Assembly (NCBI RefSeq): GCF_035594125.1
Contig: NC_087191.1
Span: 4,914,467-4,978,466, forward strand
Direction: 5' to 3'
DNA length: 64,000 nt
Origin: Scylla paramamosain
Taxonomy: Eukaryota > Arthropoda > Malacostraca > Decapoda > Portunidae
The notes beneath the pieces were generated by a model. It ran no database searches, was not told the origin of the DNA, and saw nothing but the letters and a program-made list of their open reading frames with translations. Of this stretch, positions 54,608-63,789 are shown one piece after another. Position 1 is the first letter of the stretch; every line of letters starts with the position of its first letter. The position numbers and the translations under genes are program-made.

Positions 54608-55228
54608 TAGTGGAAACACCTAACCAAAAACCCAAAAGGAGAATCTCAGCTCAGTTGTTCCGATATATAATAAATTATTAATTATTGACTCAAATGAAAT
54701 TGAAACTTTTAACCTACCACCTGCAAATATTAAAATTTCTAGCCCAACACCAGTAAGAGCACCCAGGTATAGATATCCAGCAGCTGCTAAAGAGATCATA
54801 ACAGAGATGCTGAGAGAAATGGAAGGGAAACAGATAATAGAAGCATCAATAGCAGCATGGCTTAGTCCCATAGTTTTAGTCAATAAACCCGATGGAACCA
54901 AAAGGATGTGCGTAGATTGTAGGGCAGTAAATAAGCATTTAGCGGCCGACATTTACCCCTACCATGGCTGGAACAATCATACTCTATTTACGACTGCTAG
55001 AAGCACAAACCCCTCCCTCACGGCGAAGCCTGGCAGGCCCTGGAATCTATCCTCATTGGCTGGCGGTGTCCCAAGGTGTGGCGGAGGGTTTGACATTGTT
55101 TTAGTGACCTGATAAACACTGCCGGATACCTGACCCTCCTAGATGGTGGTCTACCTTTCACGTATTACTGCTAATCCCTTGAGTCCCTCACCCAGGACGA
55201 ATATTTCCTCTCCCCCCCCTCTCTCTCT

Positions 55229-55434
<206 letters not shown>

Positions 55435-55452
55435 TGTTTATATATACAAATA

Positions 55453-55823
55453 CATTAGAACCTTAGTTTTAGAGTTTAATTCGTTCCTGAATTCCGTTCG
55501 AAATCCCACTGAAATGAGCACCGAAAACTGTTTGTTTACACTCGAGGCTTTTCAACAGGATGAAATTTACCTTATTTCAAAGATAGAATAACTGTCTTAC
55601 ACTCTGTGTCTCTCTTCCAAATATATATAAACAAAGTAAATATTTATAGAAACTATAAATTAGTAATAAACAGCAGTTTTTGCTATGTCTTTTAATATTT
55701 AAAATCAAGTAACTTTGTCCTAAAACTGAATTATGGTACTGCAACTGAAGCAATGAGTTCAAAATTTTGTTCAAAAAACAGTTTGTTCAAAAAGTGAGGC
55801 ATTCAATAACCAAGGTTCCACTG
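55453..55823. mobile_element. Mariner-type MITE
   Basis: A 371-bp element flanked by TA (55451-55452 and 55824-55825). The right end is the complement of CAGTGGAACCTTGGTTATTG. The left end is the diverged CATTAGAACCTTAGTTTTAG followed by TTTAATTCGTTCC. Ends of this kind are common for Tc1/mariner MITEs. No coding sequence. Confidence 0.75.
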
Positions 55824-55825
55824 TA

Positions 55826-56334
55826 GTATAATTAATGAATAAAACACCATGTCAGCAATGCAAGATGTGGTTGACCCGTCATCAGTGACGCACCTTGTTG
55901 CCCAGGGACAAGCCACAGGCTTGGCCAGCTGGAGTAAGGACCTACCAAGCATTACCACTCTCTTTCCCATGTCTTAGGTGAGAGGTTGGATATTTGCAAT
56001 CCAGGTGTCCCTAAGCACCTCAAGATAACTAATATCATTCTCTCAACAGCCCAGAAATTTACAAGACTATATATTCCTCACTCCATGTCTTCTCATCAAA
56101 TGCTACAGACTTGCTTTTGTGTTCAAGTAATAAGACATTTACTACAGGCAGTGAAGGAATGCTTTTCATGTACTCAAAGCAAAGAGTAAGTGTACTGGTA
56201 AAGAAACAAGGAAGCACTGTAAAATGCACGCTTTTCACTAAACACGGCCAACCAGTAGCAAGCCAGAGCATTGATCCCCTGATGTGCTCCACCCAAGGGG
56301 AGGTGCTTGTGGCTCTTACGATCATAAACAGACT
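55826..56334 (+). other. Unassigned segment inside the gypsy RT
   Basis: Two overlapping open pieces (55986-56189 and 56111-56338), the second with YSKQRVSVLVKKQGSTVKC and QPVASQSIDPLMCS. It has a coding look but matches no family I can name. It is part of the foreign block between the two RT halves. Confidence 0.4.
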
Positions 56335-57280
56335 ATAGTGGAAACAGCAGCAGGTCATAAGTGTTATGCCACTCTAGGTTTGAAAGAAGTATATTTTCAG
56401 GTAACCTTACATGAAGACGGTCATGATGTCACCATCTTCAGTGATGGTGTCTCCTTGTATAGTATTTAGGAAACTCCCTTTTGGACTTTCTTGTTCCCCA
56501 GCTATTTTTTTCCAGGCAAATTGCTCAAATCTTAGCCCCATTAGTAAGAGGTCAGAAATTATCTTCATGATGTCATTGTGTGAGCCCATGATTTTAATAC
56601 CCTAACCAGATTTTTTTTTCTTTTTTTTTTTTTTTTTATGTAGGAAGGACACTGGCCAAGGGCAACAAAAATCTAATAAAAAAAATGCCCACTGAAATGC
56701 CAGTCCCATAAAAGGGTCAAAGCAGTGGTCAAAAATTGATGAATAAGTGTCTTGAAACCTCCCTCTTGAAGGAATTCAAGTCATAGGAAAGTGGAAATAC
56801 AGAAGCAGGCAGGGAGTTCCAGAGTTTACCAGAAAAAGGGATGAATGATTGAGAATACTGGTTAACTCTTGTGTTAGAGAGGTGGACAGAATAGGGGTGA
56901 GAGAAAGAAGAAAGTCTTGTGCAGCGAGGCCGTGGAAGGAGGGGGGGACATGCAGTTAGCAAGATCAGAAGAGCAGTTAGCATGAAAATAGAAGACAGCT
57001 AGATATGCAACATTGCGGTGGTGAGAAAGAGGCTGAAGACAGTCAGTTAGAGGAGAGGAGTTGATGAGACGAATAGCTTTTGATTCCACCCTGTCTAGAA
57101 GAGCAGTATGAGTGGAACCCCCCCAGATATGTGAAGCATACTCCATACATGGACGGATAAGGCCCTTGTACAGAGTTAGCAGCTGGGGGGGTGAGAAAAA
57201 CTGGCGGAGACGTCTCAGAACACCTAACTTCATAGAAGCTGTTTTAGCTAGAGATGAGATGTGAAGTTTCCAGTTCAGAT

Positions 57281-57350
57281 TTTACTTCGGCAAATCACGT
57301 GTCTGCTAGATGGTGCCGTTCACATGAGATACACTACACTTCGCCACACA
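57281..57350 (+). repeat. DIRS-2 left inverted terminal repeat
   Basis: The first 50 bp (57281-57330) are the perfect reverse complement of 62221-62270. The part GTTCACATGAGATACACTAC..CGCCACACAGT also pairs with the right terminal repeat at 62482-62515. Confidence 0.93.
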
Positions 57351-57469
57351 GTCAGTTACTGCGCAGACACCACACAAGTCGGACGTCGGTCTCGCCTCCT
57401 GTTAAGTTGTTACGACTTCTGTTATCGGTGAGTGATAGGAATATTAAAGTTTTCTTGTTTGGATTGTGT

Positions 57470-57710
57470 ATTATGATTTCCATTACCTGTTATAAGGGTG
57501 GAATATTGTCTTTAATTATCCGTTACCTGATTATAGGGCGGAGTATTGCCTATGGATATCCGTTACCTGTTAAGGGCGGAGTGTTGCCTATTTGAATCCG
57601 TTACCTGAATTAAGGGCAGATTGTGGACTATAAATATCCGTTACCTTGTATAAGGGCGAATTATTAGTTATATGATATCCGTTACTTGATATAAGGCGGA
57701 TTATTGGCAA
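57470..57710. repeat. Tandem repeat in the DIRS-2 leader
   Basis: Six imperfect units of about 40-45 bp sharing ATCCGTTACCTG and TAAGGGCGGA.TATTG. It lies upstream of gag. The DIRS-1 leader does not have it. Confidence 0.85.
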
Positions 57711-57975
57711 ATATTTTAAGCAATATATATATATGACCATATTTGGACACTCTCGTGAGCCAACATAGGTGCGAGATGGTTCCATCTTGTTACCCATTAT
57801 TGGGGCAAGAGGAATATTGCCTTATTTACAAGCCCGGGGGCAATTGACTTCCCAGATTACTAAAGGGAAAAAATTTTTTGATTTACAGTTGCCCTGTGTG
57901 AGAGATTAAAGCACCCGTGAAGTTATAAAAAGAACTGCTGTTGGAAAGCGTGGCGTCTTGTTAACATTCGCCGCC

Positions 57976-59206
57976 ATGTCTAGGACGCCTTCTGATGCTT
58001 GCCCCAGTCCTGAGAGATTCAGTACTACCAGCATGCCATGCAACTCAGCTAAAATAAAGGAACTACACAAGGGGAGTAAACATGATGAAGAAAGATCCAC
58101 ATCCAAGAGCCGTTCTACTCGTCATGAGAGGTTAAGTTACTCTCGGTCACCTTCCCCTTCTCCAAGATACGATGGTGAAGACAGCACTGCGCCTTCTTTG
58201 GGCATGATTATGGATGCTTTGACTGAGTTGAGGAGGGACATGGACAAGCTTAAGAAGGAAAATAGGGCTGTGAAGTCACAAGCAGTTCATAACAATGCTC
58301 CCCAGTCGGTGTCAAATAATACTTTGGTGCCAGATTCTCAGGAATCACAGGCAGGATTTTCTGGATTTAGAACTCCACTGAGGGAGGACAGTGATGAGGA
58401 AGAGGAAATCCAGAGGGATGTTCCTCATGATAGCATACTGTTACAAGGTGCTAAGAATTATGGACCCACGGAAACTGTCTCAAAAGAACTTGACAAGGAA
58501 ATTGCTGCAATGGTGAACCACCTGTTTATTAATGGCATGAGGCAGGAAGATTACAAAGCCATTGTAGAGGATGAGGTGACATTTAGACCAAGTAACTGCC
58601 ATGCATTAAATCAAGTGGATTGCAACACATAGGTCCTGGATGCGCTGCCTGCAGAGGCAAAGAAGGCAGACTTCCGCTTAAGGGAAGTGGGAAAAGATAT
58701 TACCAAGGCAGCTACTATTGTTGTTAAATCGCTTACTGTGCTAGACAAGGTGGCACGTGATGAAGAGCACCAAATTATCGCAAATGAGGTGGCCATGCTC
58801 AATGGTGCATTGGCATTATTGGGTAATGCCCACTACAGAAATAACTTGACCAGGCGACATATTATAAAGAGGGACATTAATCCCAAATATTCTCATTTGT
58901 GTGCTGACAAGGCTCCCATGACGGGTCTATTGTTTGGGGATGACCTGTCACAAGCCACCAGAAAGGCTGAAAACCAAGTTCACTTTTAAGAAGCCTACAT
59001 CTTGGACTGCAAGCAGTGACAGATTTGGTGGAGGTAAACAACGTAATTTTTTTGCCAAGGCCTCCACCCGTGGATTCCAATCCAGATATCAGCCATATGG
59101 TTTTCGCAGGACGCCCTCCAGTGGTGAACACAGGCGCTCCTACCCTGCTCAAGCTTGAACAACAAAAAACGTGAGAGGCCGGGGTCAACACAACCCCCGG
59201 CGTTAA
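57976..59206 (+). pseudogene. gag: DIRS-2 gag, three lesions
   Basis: ATG 57976 in the context GCCGCCATG. Ser/Arg-rich N-terminus (SKSRSTRHERLSYSRSPSPSP), a helical segment MIMDALTELRRDMDKLKKEN, then GAKNYGPTETV..IAAMVNHLF and NCHALNQVDCNT. TAG at 58630-58632 replaces a Gln present in DIRS-1. The frame continues to about 58985 (ADFRLREVGKDITKAAT), then shifts +1 to a basic/Gly C-terminus (SSDRFGGGKQ, STRGFQSRYQPYGF). TGA at 59156 lies where DIRS-1 is open. The shared gag stop is TAA at 59204-59206. The protein is presumed structural, binding the RNA genome. Confidence 0.78.
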
Positions 59207-61248
59207 CCCAGGTGAGAGAACAATTCGAGGCTGGGCAACTTCACAAGTTTATCAATAAATGGTGTGTGATTACAAGTGACCTGTTCATTTTGGATATGGT
59301 GGAACATTGTCATCTGAATATAGATGAAGCTAATATCGGATATTTATTTAAAGAGGATATACAGTATGTCTTTAGTGAGGAAGATAAACTGATTATGTAT
59401 CAGGAGGTTAAAAATTTGTTAGAGATAAAGGCCATCATAGAGACACATAGACAGGATCAACAAATACTTTCACCAATTTTTCTGAGGAAGAATAAGACTG
59501 GGGATTATAGGATGGTGTTAAATCTTGAAAAACTGAACAGGCATGTAGAATATACTCATTTTAAAATGGAAAATTTTGAACAAGCATTACAGTTGCTTAG
59601 TCAAGGAGATTATATGGCTTCTATAGACCTTAAGAAAGCCTATTATTCAGTAAAAATTGCAGAGGAACAACAAAAATATCTGTGTTTTAGATGGTTGGAT
59701 AAGATTTACCAGTTCACATGTCTACCTAACGGGTTTTCGGATGGTCCTCGTCTATTTACAAAACTTCTGAAGCCAGTTTTCTCTACACTTAGGCATAAAG
59801 GCCACAACATCACTAGTTATATTGATGATACGCTTCTGTGTAGTAGCTCTTTGACAAGATGTTTTGATTGCATGAATGACACCATTCAGTTGTTGCAGAG
59901 TGTAGGTTTCTGCATGAATGTGGAGAAATCTGTTTTGAGTCCCACTACGCGTATTGAGTATTTAGGTAATGTGATAGATTCGGTGGCCATGACAGTTACC
60001 TTGCCGGCGCGTAGGAGGGATAAGATTATACAGCATTGCTCTCTTTTATTCAATAGACAGAGAGAAAAAATTAGAATTGTGGCAAGAGTGATTGGCCTGC
60101 TGGTGGCAGCAATCCCAGCTGTAGAGATGGGGAAAATGCACTATAGGAGGATGGAAAGAGCAAAGATCAAGGCCTTGGAAGAGGCATGTGGAGACTTTAA
60201 TAGATGGATGAACATTACAGAGGAGATTAGAACAGATCTAAACTGGTGGATTAAGGAATTGGAGAATCAAAACAGGAAAATATTCAGAAATGCACCAGAT
60301 ACTGAGTTGTTCACAGATGCTTCAAATCTAGGATGGGCAGGTTGCCTAAATAACATCACTACCAATGGCAGATGGTCCCCTGAAGAGGTGCGTTTGCACA
60401 TTAATGCACGTGAATTATTGGCTATATTATTCTCATTGAGATCTTTTACACATCTCCTTAGAGGTTTACACGTCAAGGTGTTATGTGATAACACCACAGC
60501 GATTAATTACGTGAATGAGATGGGAGGTATTAAGTCAATAGTTTGTGATGACATTAGTAGGGACATCTGGGAATGGTGTCTTAGTAATGGGGTATGGCTG
60601 ACAGCTTCCCACATACCAGGCAAATGTAACGTCATGGCCGACGAGGCGTCACGTTCCTTTAATGACAGACATGAGTGGCAGCTGAATGAGATGATATTTA
60701 AGGAATTGTGTTCTATATTTGGGAATCCTTGTATAGACCTATTCGCTTCACGTTTGAACAAACAAATGACTCCATTCTGTGCATGGACACCAGATCCAGA
60801 GGCTGCATATATTGATGCATTTACAATTCCATGGGCTAATTTTAAATTGGTTTACCTCTTTCCTCCCTTCTCTCTGATCTCTAGATGTCTGCAGAAGTTA
60901 AGGGAGGAAAGGACCAGAGGATGGATCATAGTGCCACTTTGGCCATCACAACCGTGGATGGGGATGCTCCTTCGGATGCTAATAGACGACCCTCGGGTCA
61001 TACAGAGAAGGAAAAATGTGCTAATGCATCCATCAACTGCAGAGGAACACCCAATAATGAAACACACAAATTTGATGGCTTGTCAGTTGTCCGGAAACAA
61101 CTTGGAGAACGTGGCATATCTAAAGAAGGTACGGAAATCATTATGGCCTCTTGGAAACCAGCAACAAGTAGACAATACAGCACTCACATCAAGAGGTGGA
61201 CACTCTTTTGTAGTAGATGGAACATTAATCCCACTGCACCATCTGTAG
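59155..61248 (+). CDS. pol: DIRS-2 pol: reverse transcriptase, RNase H, methylase-like domain
   Basis: Open for 697 codons. The frame is open from 59128 and the first codon used here, TTG, is not a likely start. There is no ATG before residue 48, so entry by -1 frameshift from gag is inferred. RT: SPIFLRKNKTG, MASIDLKKAYYSV (catalytic Asp about residue 158), LPNGFSDGPRLF, SYIDDTLLC (residues 222-225), IEYLGNVI. RNase H: FTDAS (Asp about 388), NARELLA, LCDNTTA, MADEASR, so all four acidic residues are present. Then IDLFASRLN, DPEAAYIDAF, YLFPPFSLI and VPLWPSQPWM, the region called Dam-like methylase in DIRS elements. It copies the element RNA into DNA. It looks functional. Confidence 0.9.
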   Translation: MNNKKRERPGSTQPPALTQVREQFEAGQLHKFINKWCVITSDLFILDMVEHCHLNIDEANIGYLFKEDIQYVFSEEDKLIMYQEVKNLLEIKAIIETHRQDQQILSPIFLRKNKTGDYRMVLNLEKLNRHVEYTHFKMENFEQALQLLSQGDYMASIDLKKAYYSVKIAEEQQKYLCFRWLDKIYQFTCLPNGFSDGPRLFTKLLKPVFSTLRHKGHNITSYIDDTLLCSSSLTRCFDCMNDTIQLLQSVGFCMNVEKSVLSPTTRIEYLGNVIDSVAMTVTLPARRRDKIIQHCSLLFNRQREKIRIVARVIGLLVAAIPAVEMGKMHYRRMERAKIKALEEACGDFNRWMNITEEIRTDLNWWIKELENQNRKIFRNAPDTELFTDASNLGWAGCLNNITTNGRWSPEEVRLHINARELLAILFSLRSFTHLLRGLHVKVLCDNTTAINYVNEMGGIKSIVCDDISRDIWEWCLSNGVWLTASHIPGKCNVMADEASRSFNDRHEWQLNEMIFKELCSIFGNPCIDLFASRLNKQMTPFCAWTPDPEAAYIDAFTIPWANFKLVYLFPPFSLISRCLQKLREERTRGWIIVPLWPSQPWMGMLLRMLIDDPRVIQRRKNVLMHPSTAEEHPIMKHTNLMACQLSGNNLENVAYLKKVRKSLWPLGNQQQVDNTALTSRGGHSFVVDGTLIPLHHL
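59164..59201 (+). promoter_or_regulatory. Putative -1 frameshift site (slippery heptamer plus stem-loop)
   Basis: A AAA AAC at 59164-59170 phased in the gag frame, 7-nt spacer GTGAGAG (59171-59177), then a 7-bp G/C stem, GCCGGGG (59178-59184) with CCCCGGC (59195-59201), around a 10-nt loop. Shifting back one base enters pol at RERPGS. The layout is identical to that in DIRS-1. Confidence 0.78.
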
Positions 61249-62069
61249 TACATATATTAAACTTTCTGACTCATAACTTTCAAAGGGGTGTGGGTTATGA
61301 AAGCATTAACACGGCAAGAGGGGCTCTATCTGCAATAGGAATTATGGTGGAAGGCTGCAGAGCAGGCAATCACCCACTCGTCAACAGATTTCTGCGGGGA
61401 GTCTTCAACTTACGCCCTTCTACACCCAGGTATGCAACGACCTGGGATGTGAAACTCGTATTACAAAAGATAAGACTCATGGAACCACTACACAGCCTAA
61501 CACTGAAAGACTTATCGCTAAAAATGGTGATGCTGATGGCAATGACACAAGCAGCCAGGATCCAAACTTTGCACTTATTATTGTTGGTGAATATGGCATT
61601 TGGAGAAGAATCTGTTTCAGTTTTGTTAGGAGGTAACATCAAGCAATGCAGGCCAAAATTTAATGTTCGTACTATTGTATTTAAAGCTTATCCTCAGGAT
61701 TACAGATTGTGTGTAGTTAAGACTATGAAAGAATATATAAAAAGAACTGAGAAGCTAAGGACAGAATCTGGAAATGCAGATGGGAGACTACTCATAAGTT
61801 ATATAAAACCTCATAGGAGTGTTTCCAAGGACACAGTGGCAAGGTGGCTTAAGACCATGTTATATAAGTGTGGGATTGATACCAAGAGGTACACAGCAGG
61901 TAGTATTAGACCTGCATCAGTGTCTAAGGCCAAGGCACTGGATGTGCCTATTGCCACCATCATGGCAAAAGCTGGTTGGACACAGGAAGCCACATTTGCT
62001 AAATATTATAATAAGGATATACAAGGGGAAATAGACCCTTTTCAAGAAGCAGTGCTAGGCTCAGTATAA
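60885..62069 (+). CDS. DIRS-2 tyrosine recombinase
   Basis: 394 codons from ATG 60885, in the -1 frame relative to pol, with 364 nt of overlap. The ATG is not conserved in DIRS-1 (GTG), so the true start is uncertain. SWKPATSRQYSTHIKRW begins the core-binding part and GVGYESINTARGALSAIG follows. Catalytic positions: Arg about 225 in QAARIQTL, GSIR with Gly about 339 and Arg 342 where the family pattern is H-x-x-R, AGW about 365, and the Tyr nucleophile in FAKYYNKD (374 or 375). It would integrate a circular DNA copy by site-specific recombination, which fits the clean target reconstitution seen at both ends. Confidence 0.88.
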   Translation: MSAEVKGGKDQRMDHSATLAITTVDGDAPSDANRRPSGHTEKEKCANASINCRGTPNNETHKFDGLSVVRKQLGERGISKEGTEIIMASWKPATSRQYSTHIKRWTLFCSRWNINPTAPSVVHILNFLTHNFQRGVGYESINTARGALSAIGIMVEGCRAGNHPLVNRFLRGVFNLRPSTPRYATTWDVKLVLQKIRLMEPLHSLTLKDLSLKMVMLMAMTQAARIQTLHLLLLVNMAFGEESVSVLLGGNIKQCRPKFNVRTIVFKAYPQDYRLCVVKTMKEYIKRTEKLRTESGNADGRLLISYIKPHRSVSKDTVARWLKTMLYKCGIDTKRYTAGSIRPASVSKAKALDVPIATIMAKAGWTQEATFAKYYNKDIQGEIDPFQEAVLGSV

Positions 62070-62220
62070 TTTAAGGTTTGAAATGTTATCAGCAGTAAAA
62101 ATCATGTTCTATTTTCATAAATGAAATTAAGTTTTTGTAATAGGAACTTTTATTTACACCTATTTACAAAATGTGAATTTTGACAGAACCCTTTACATAC
62201 AACACCCACATGACTTTAAA

Positions 62221-62365
62221 ATCTCATGTGAACGGCACCATCTAGCAGACACGTGATTTGCCGAAGTAAAATTACAGAAGTACATGAGACTTACCGTAGG
62301 TTAGTTGAAATGTGCTTCGGATTTTGTGAGGCACATCACGTCTGCTAGATGGTAGAGTTCACATG
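62221..62365 (+). repeat. DIRS-2 internal complementary region
   Basis: Positions 62221-62270 are the exact reverse complement of the left end. Positions 62271-62365 are the reverse complement of the right end 62507-62601 with two mismatches. The two halves meet as CCGAAGTAAA|ATTACAGAAG, the complement of the two element ends joined in a circle. In DIRS elements this region is thought to template completion of the ends. Confidence 0.93.
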
Positions 62366-62481
62366 CCCTCCACTCCATCCCTTTGTTAATTGATGATTCT
62401 TGGTTTACACAACAAAAATTCACTGACTGGAAGGGTTGGGAGATAATAATTCATGTGGGTAGTTGTATCTTTAAAGACTGA

Positions 62482-62601
62482 CTGTGTGGCGAAGTGTAGT
62501 GTATCTCATGTGAACTCTACCATCTAGCATACGTGATGTGCCTCGCAAAATCCGAAGCACATTTCAACTAACCTACGGTAAGTCTCATGTACTTCTGTAA
62601 T
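62482..62601 (+). repeat. DIRS-2 right terminal repeat
   Basis: ACTGTGTGGCGAAGTGTAGT..CTCATGTGAAC..CATCTAGCATACGTGATGTGCC is an imperfect inverted copy of the left end. The last ~50 bp (ACCTACGGTAAGTCTCATG..TGTAAT) have no left-end partner but are shared almost exactly with the DIRS-1 right end. Confidence 0.9.
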
Positions 62602-63789
62602 TATAACTAAAGGACAGACCGAGGATGTTCAGTGTAGAAGAGGGGGACAGTTGAGTGTCATTGAAGAAGAGGGGATAGTTGTCTGGAAGGTATCAAGTTG
62701 ATAGATGGAGGAATTGAGTTTTTGAGGCATTGAACAATACCAAGTTTGCTCTGCCCAATCAGAAATTTTAGAAAGAACAGAAGTCAGGCATTCTGTGGCT
62801 TCCCTGCATGACATGTTTACCTCCTGAAGGGTTGGACGTCTATGAAAAGACATGGAAAACTGCAGGGTGGTATCATCAGCGTAGGAGTGGATAGGACAAG
62901 AAGTTTGGTTTAGAAGATCATTAATGAATAATAAGAAGAGAGTGGGTGACAGGACAGAACCCTGAGGAACACCACTGTTAATAGATTTAGGAGAAGAACA
63001 GTGACCGTCTACCACAGCAGCAACAGAACGGTCAGAAAGGAAACTTGAGATGAAGTTACAGAGAGAAGGATAGAAACCGTAGGAGGGTAGTTTTGAAATC
63101 AAAGCTTTGTCTCAGACTCTATCAAAAGCTTTTGATATGTCCAAGGCAACAGCAAAAGTTTCACCAAAATCTCTAAAAGAGGATGACCAAGATTCAGTAA
63201 GGAAAGCCAGAAGATCACCAGTAGAGCGGCCTTGACGGAACCCATACTGGCAATCAGATAGAAGGTTGTGAAGTGATAGATGTTTAAGAATCTTTCTGTT
63301 GAGGATAGATTCAAAAACTTTAGATAGGCATAGGCAGGAAATTAAAGCAATAGGACGGTAGTTTGAGGGATTAGAATGGTCACCCTTTTTAGGAACAGGT
63401 TGAATGTAGGCAAACTTCCAGCAAGAAGGAAAGGTAGATGTTGACAGACAGAGCTGAAAGAGTTTGACTAGGCAAGGTGCAAGCACGGAGGCACAGTTTC
63501 AGAGAACAATAGGAGGGACCCCATCAGGTCCATAAGCCTTCCAAGGGTTTAGGCCAGCGAGGGCATGGAAAACATCATTGCAAAGAATTTTAATAGGTGG
63601 CATGAAGTAGTCAGAGGGTGGAGGAGAGGGAGGAACAAGCCCAGAATCGTCCAAGGTAGAGTTTTTAGCAAAGGTTTGAGCAAAGAGTTCAGCTTTTGAA
63701 ATAGATGTGATAGCAGTGGTGCCATCTGGTTGAAATAGAGGAGGGAAAGAAGAAGAAGCAAAGTTATTGGAGATATTTTTGGTTAGATT

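Larger units (their letters stand above)
57281..62601 (+). mobile_element. DIRS-like retrotransposon 2 (DIRS-2), nearly intact
   Basis: A 5321-bp element. Ends TTTACTTCGGC and CTTCTGTAAT. Removing it rejoins CAGTTCAGAT with TATAACTAAAGGAC, the exact LINE-A reading, so there is neither duplication nor loss. Order: leader with tandem repeats, gag, pol in the -1 frame, recombinase overlapping pol by 364 nt in a third frame, internal complementary region, right terminal repeat. Pol and recombinase are fully open while gag has three lesions. Confidence 0.93.
56611..63788 (-). mobile_element. LINE-A copy in the gypsy element, split by DIRS-2
   Basis: Minus-strand LINE-A. The 3' poly-A (seen as T) is at 56611-56636, the 3' UTR and RT C-terminus run to 57280, and the rest is 62602-63788. 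It is 5'-truncated within the EN-RT linker (AKNISNNFASSSFPP). The flanks share AGATT (56608-56612 and 63785-63789), a possible 5-bp target duplication. Joining the outer flanks restores the gypsy frame LTRLVKLFKK. RT blocks SGVPQGSVL, SYADDTTL and DISKAFD are intact in long open pieces. Confidence 0.9.

Noticed and set aside
59164..59170. A-run at 59164 as a mere sequencing-prone homopolymer that hides a simple gag-pol fusion
   Set aside because: DIRS-1 has the same heptamer in the same phase with pol also in the -1 frame, so a shared error is unlikely.
60885..62069. Phage integrase or a host recombinase gene
   Set aside because: It overlaps a DIRS-type pol and lies between inverted ends with an internal complementary region, so it belongs to the retroelement.
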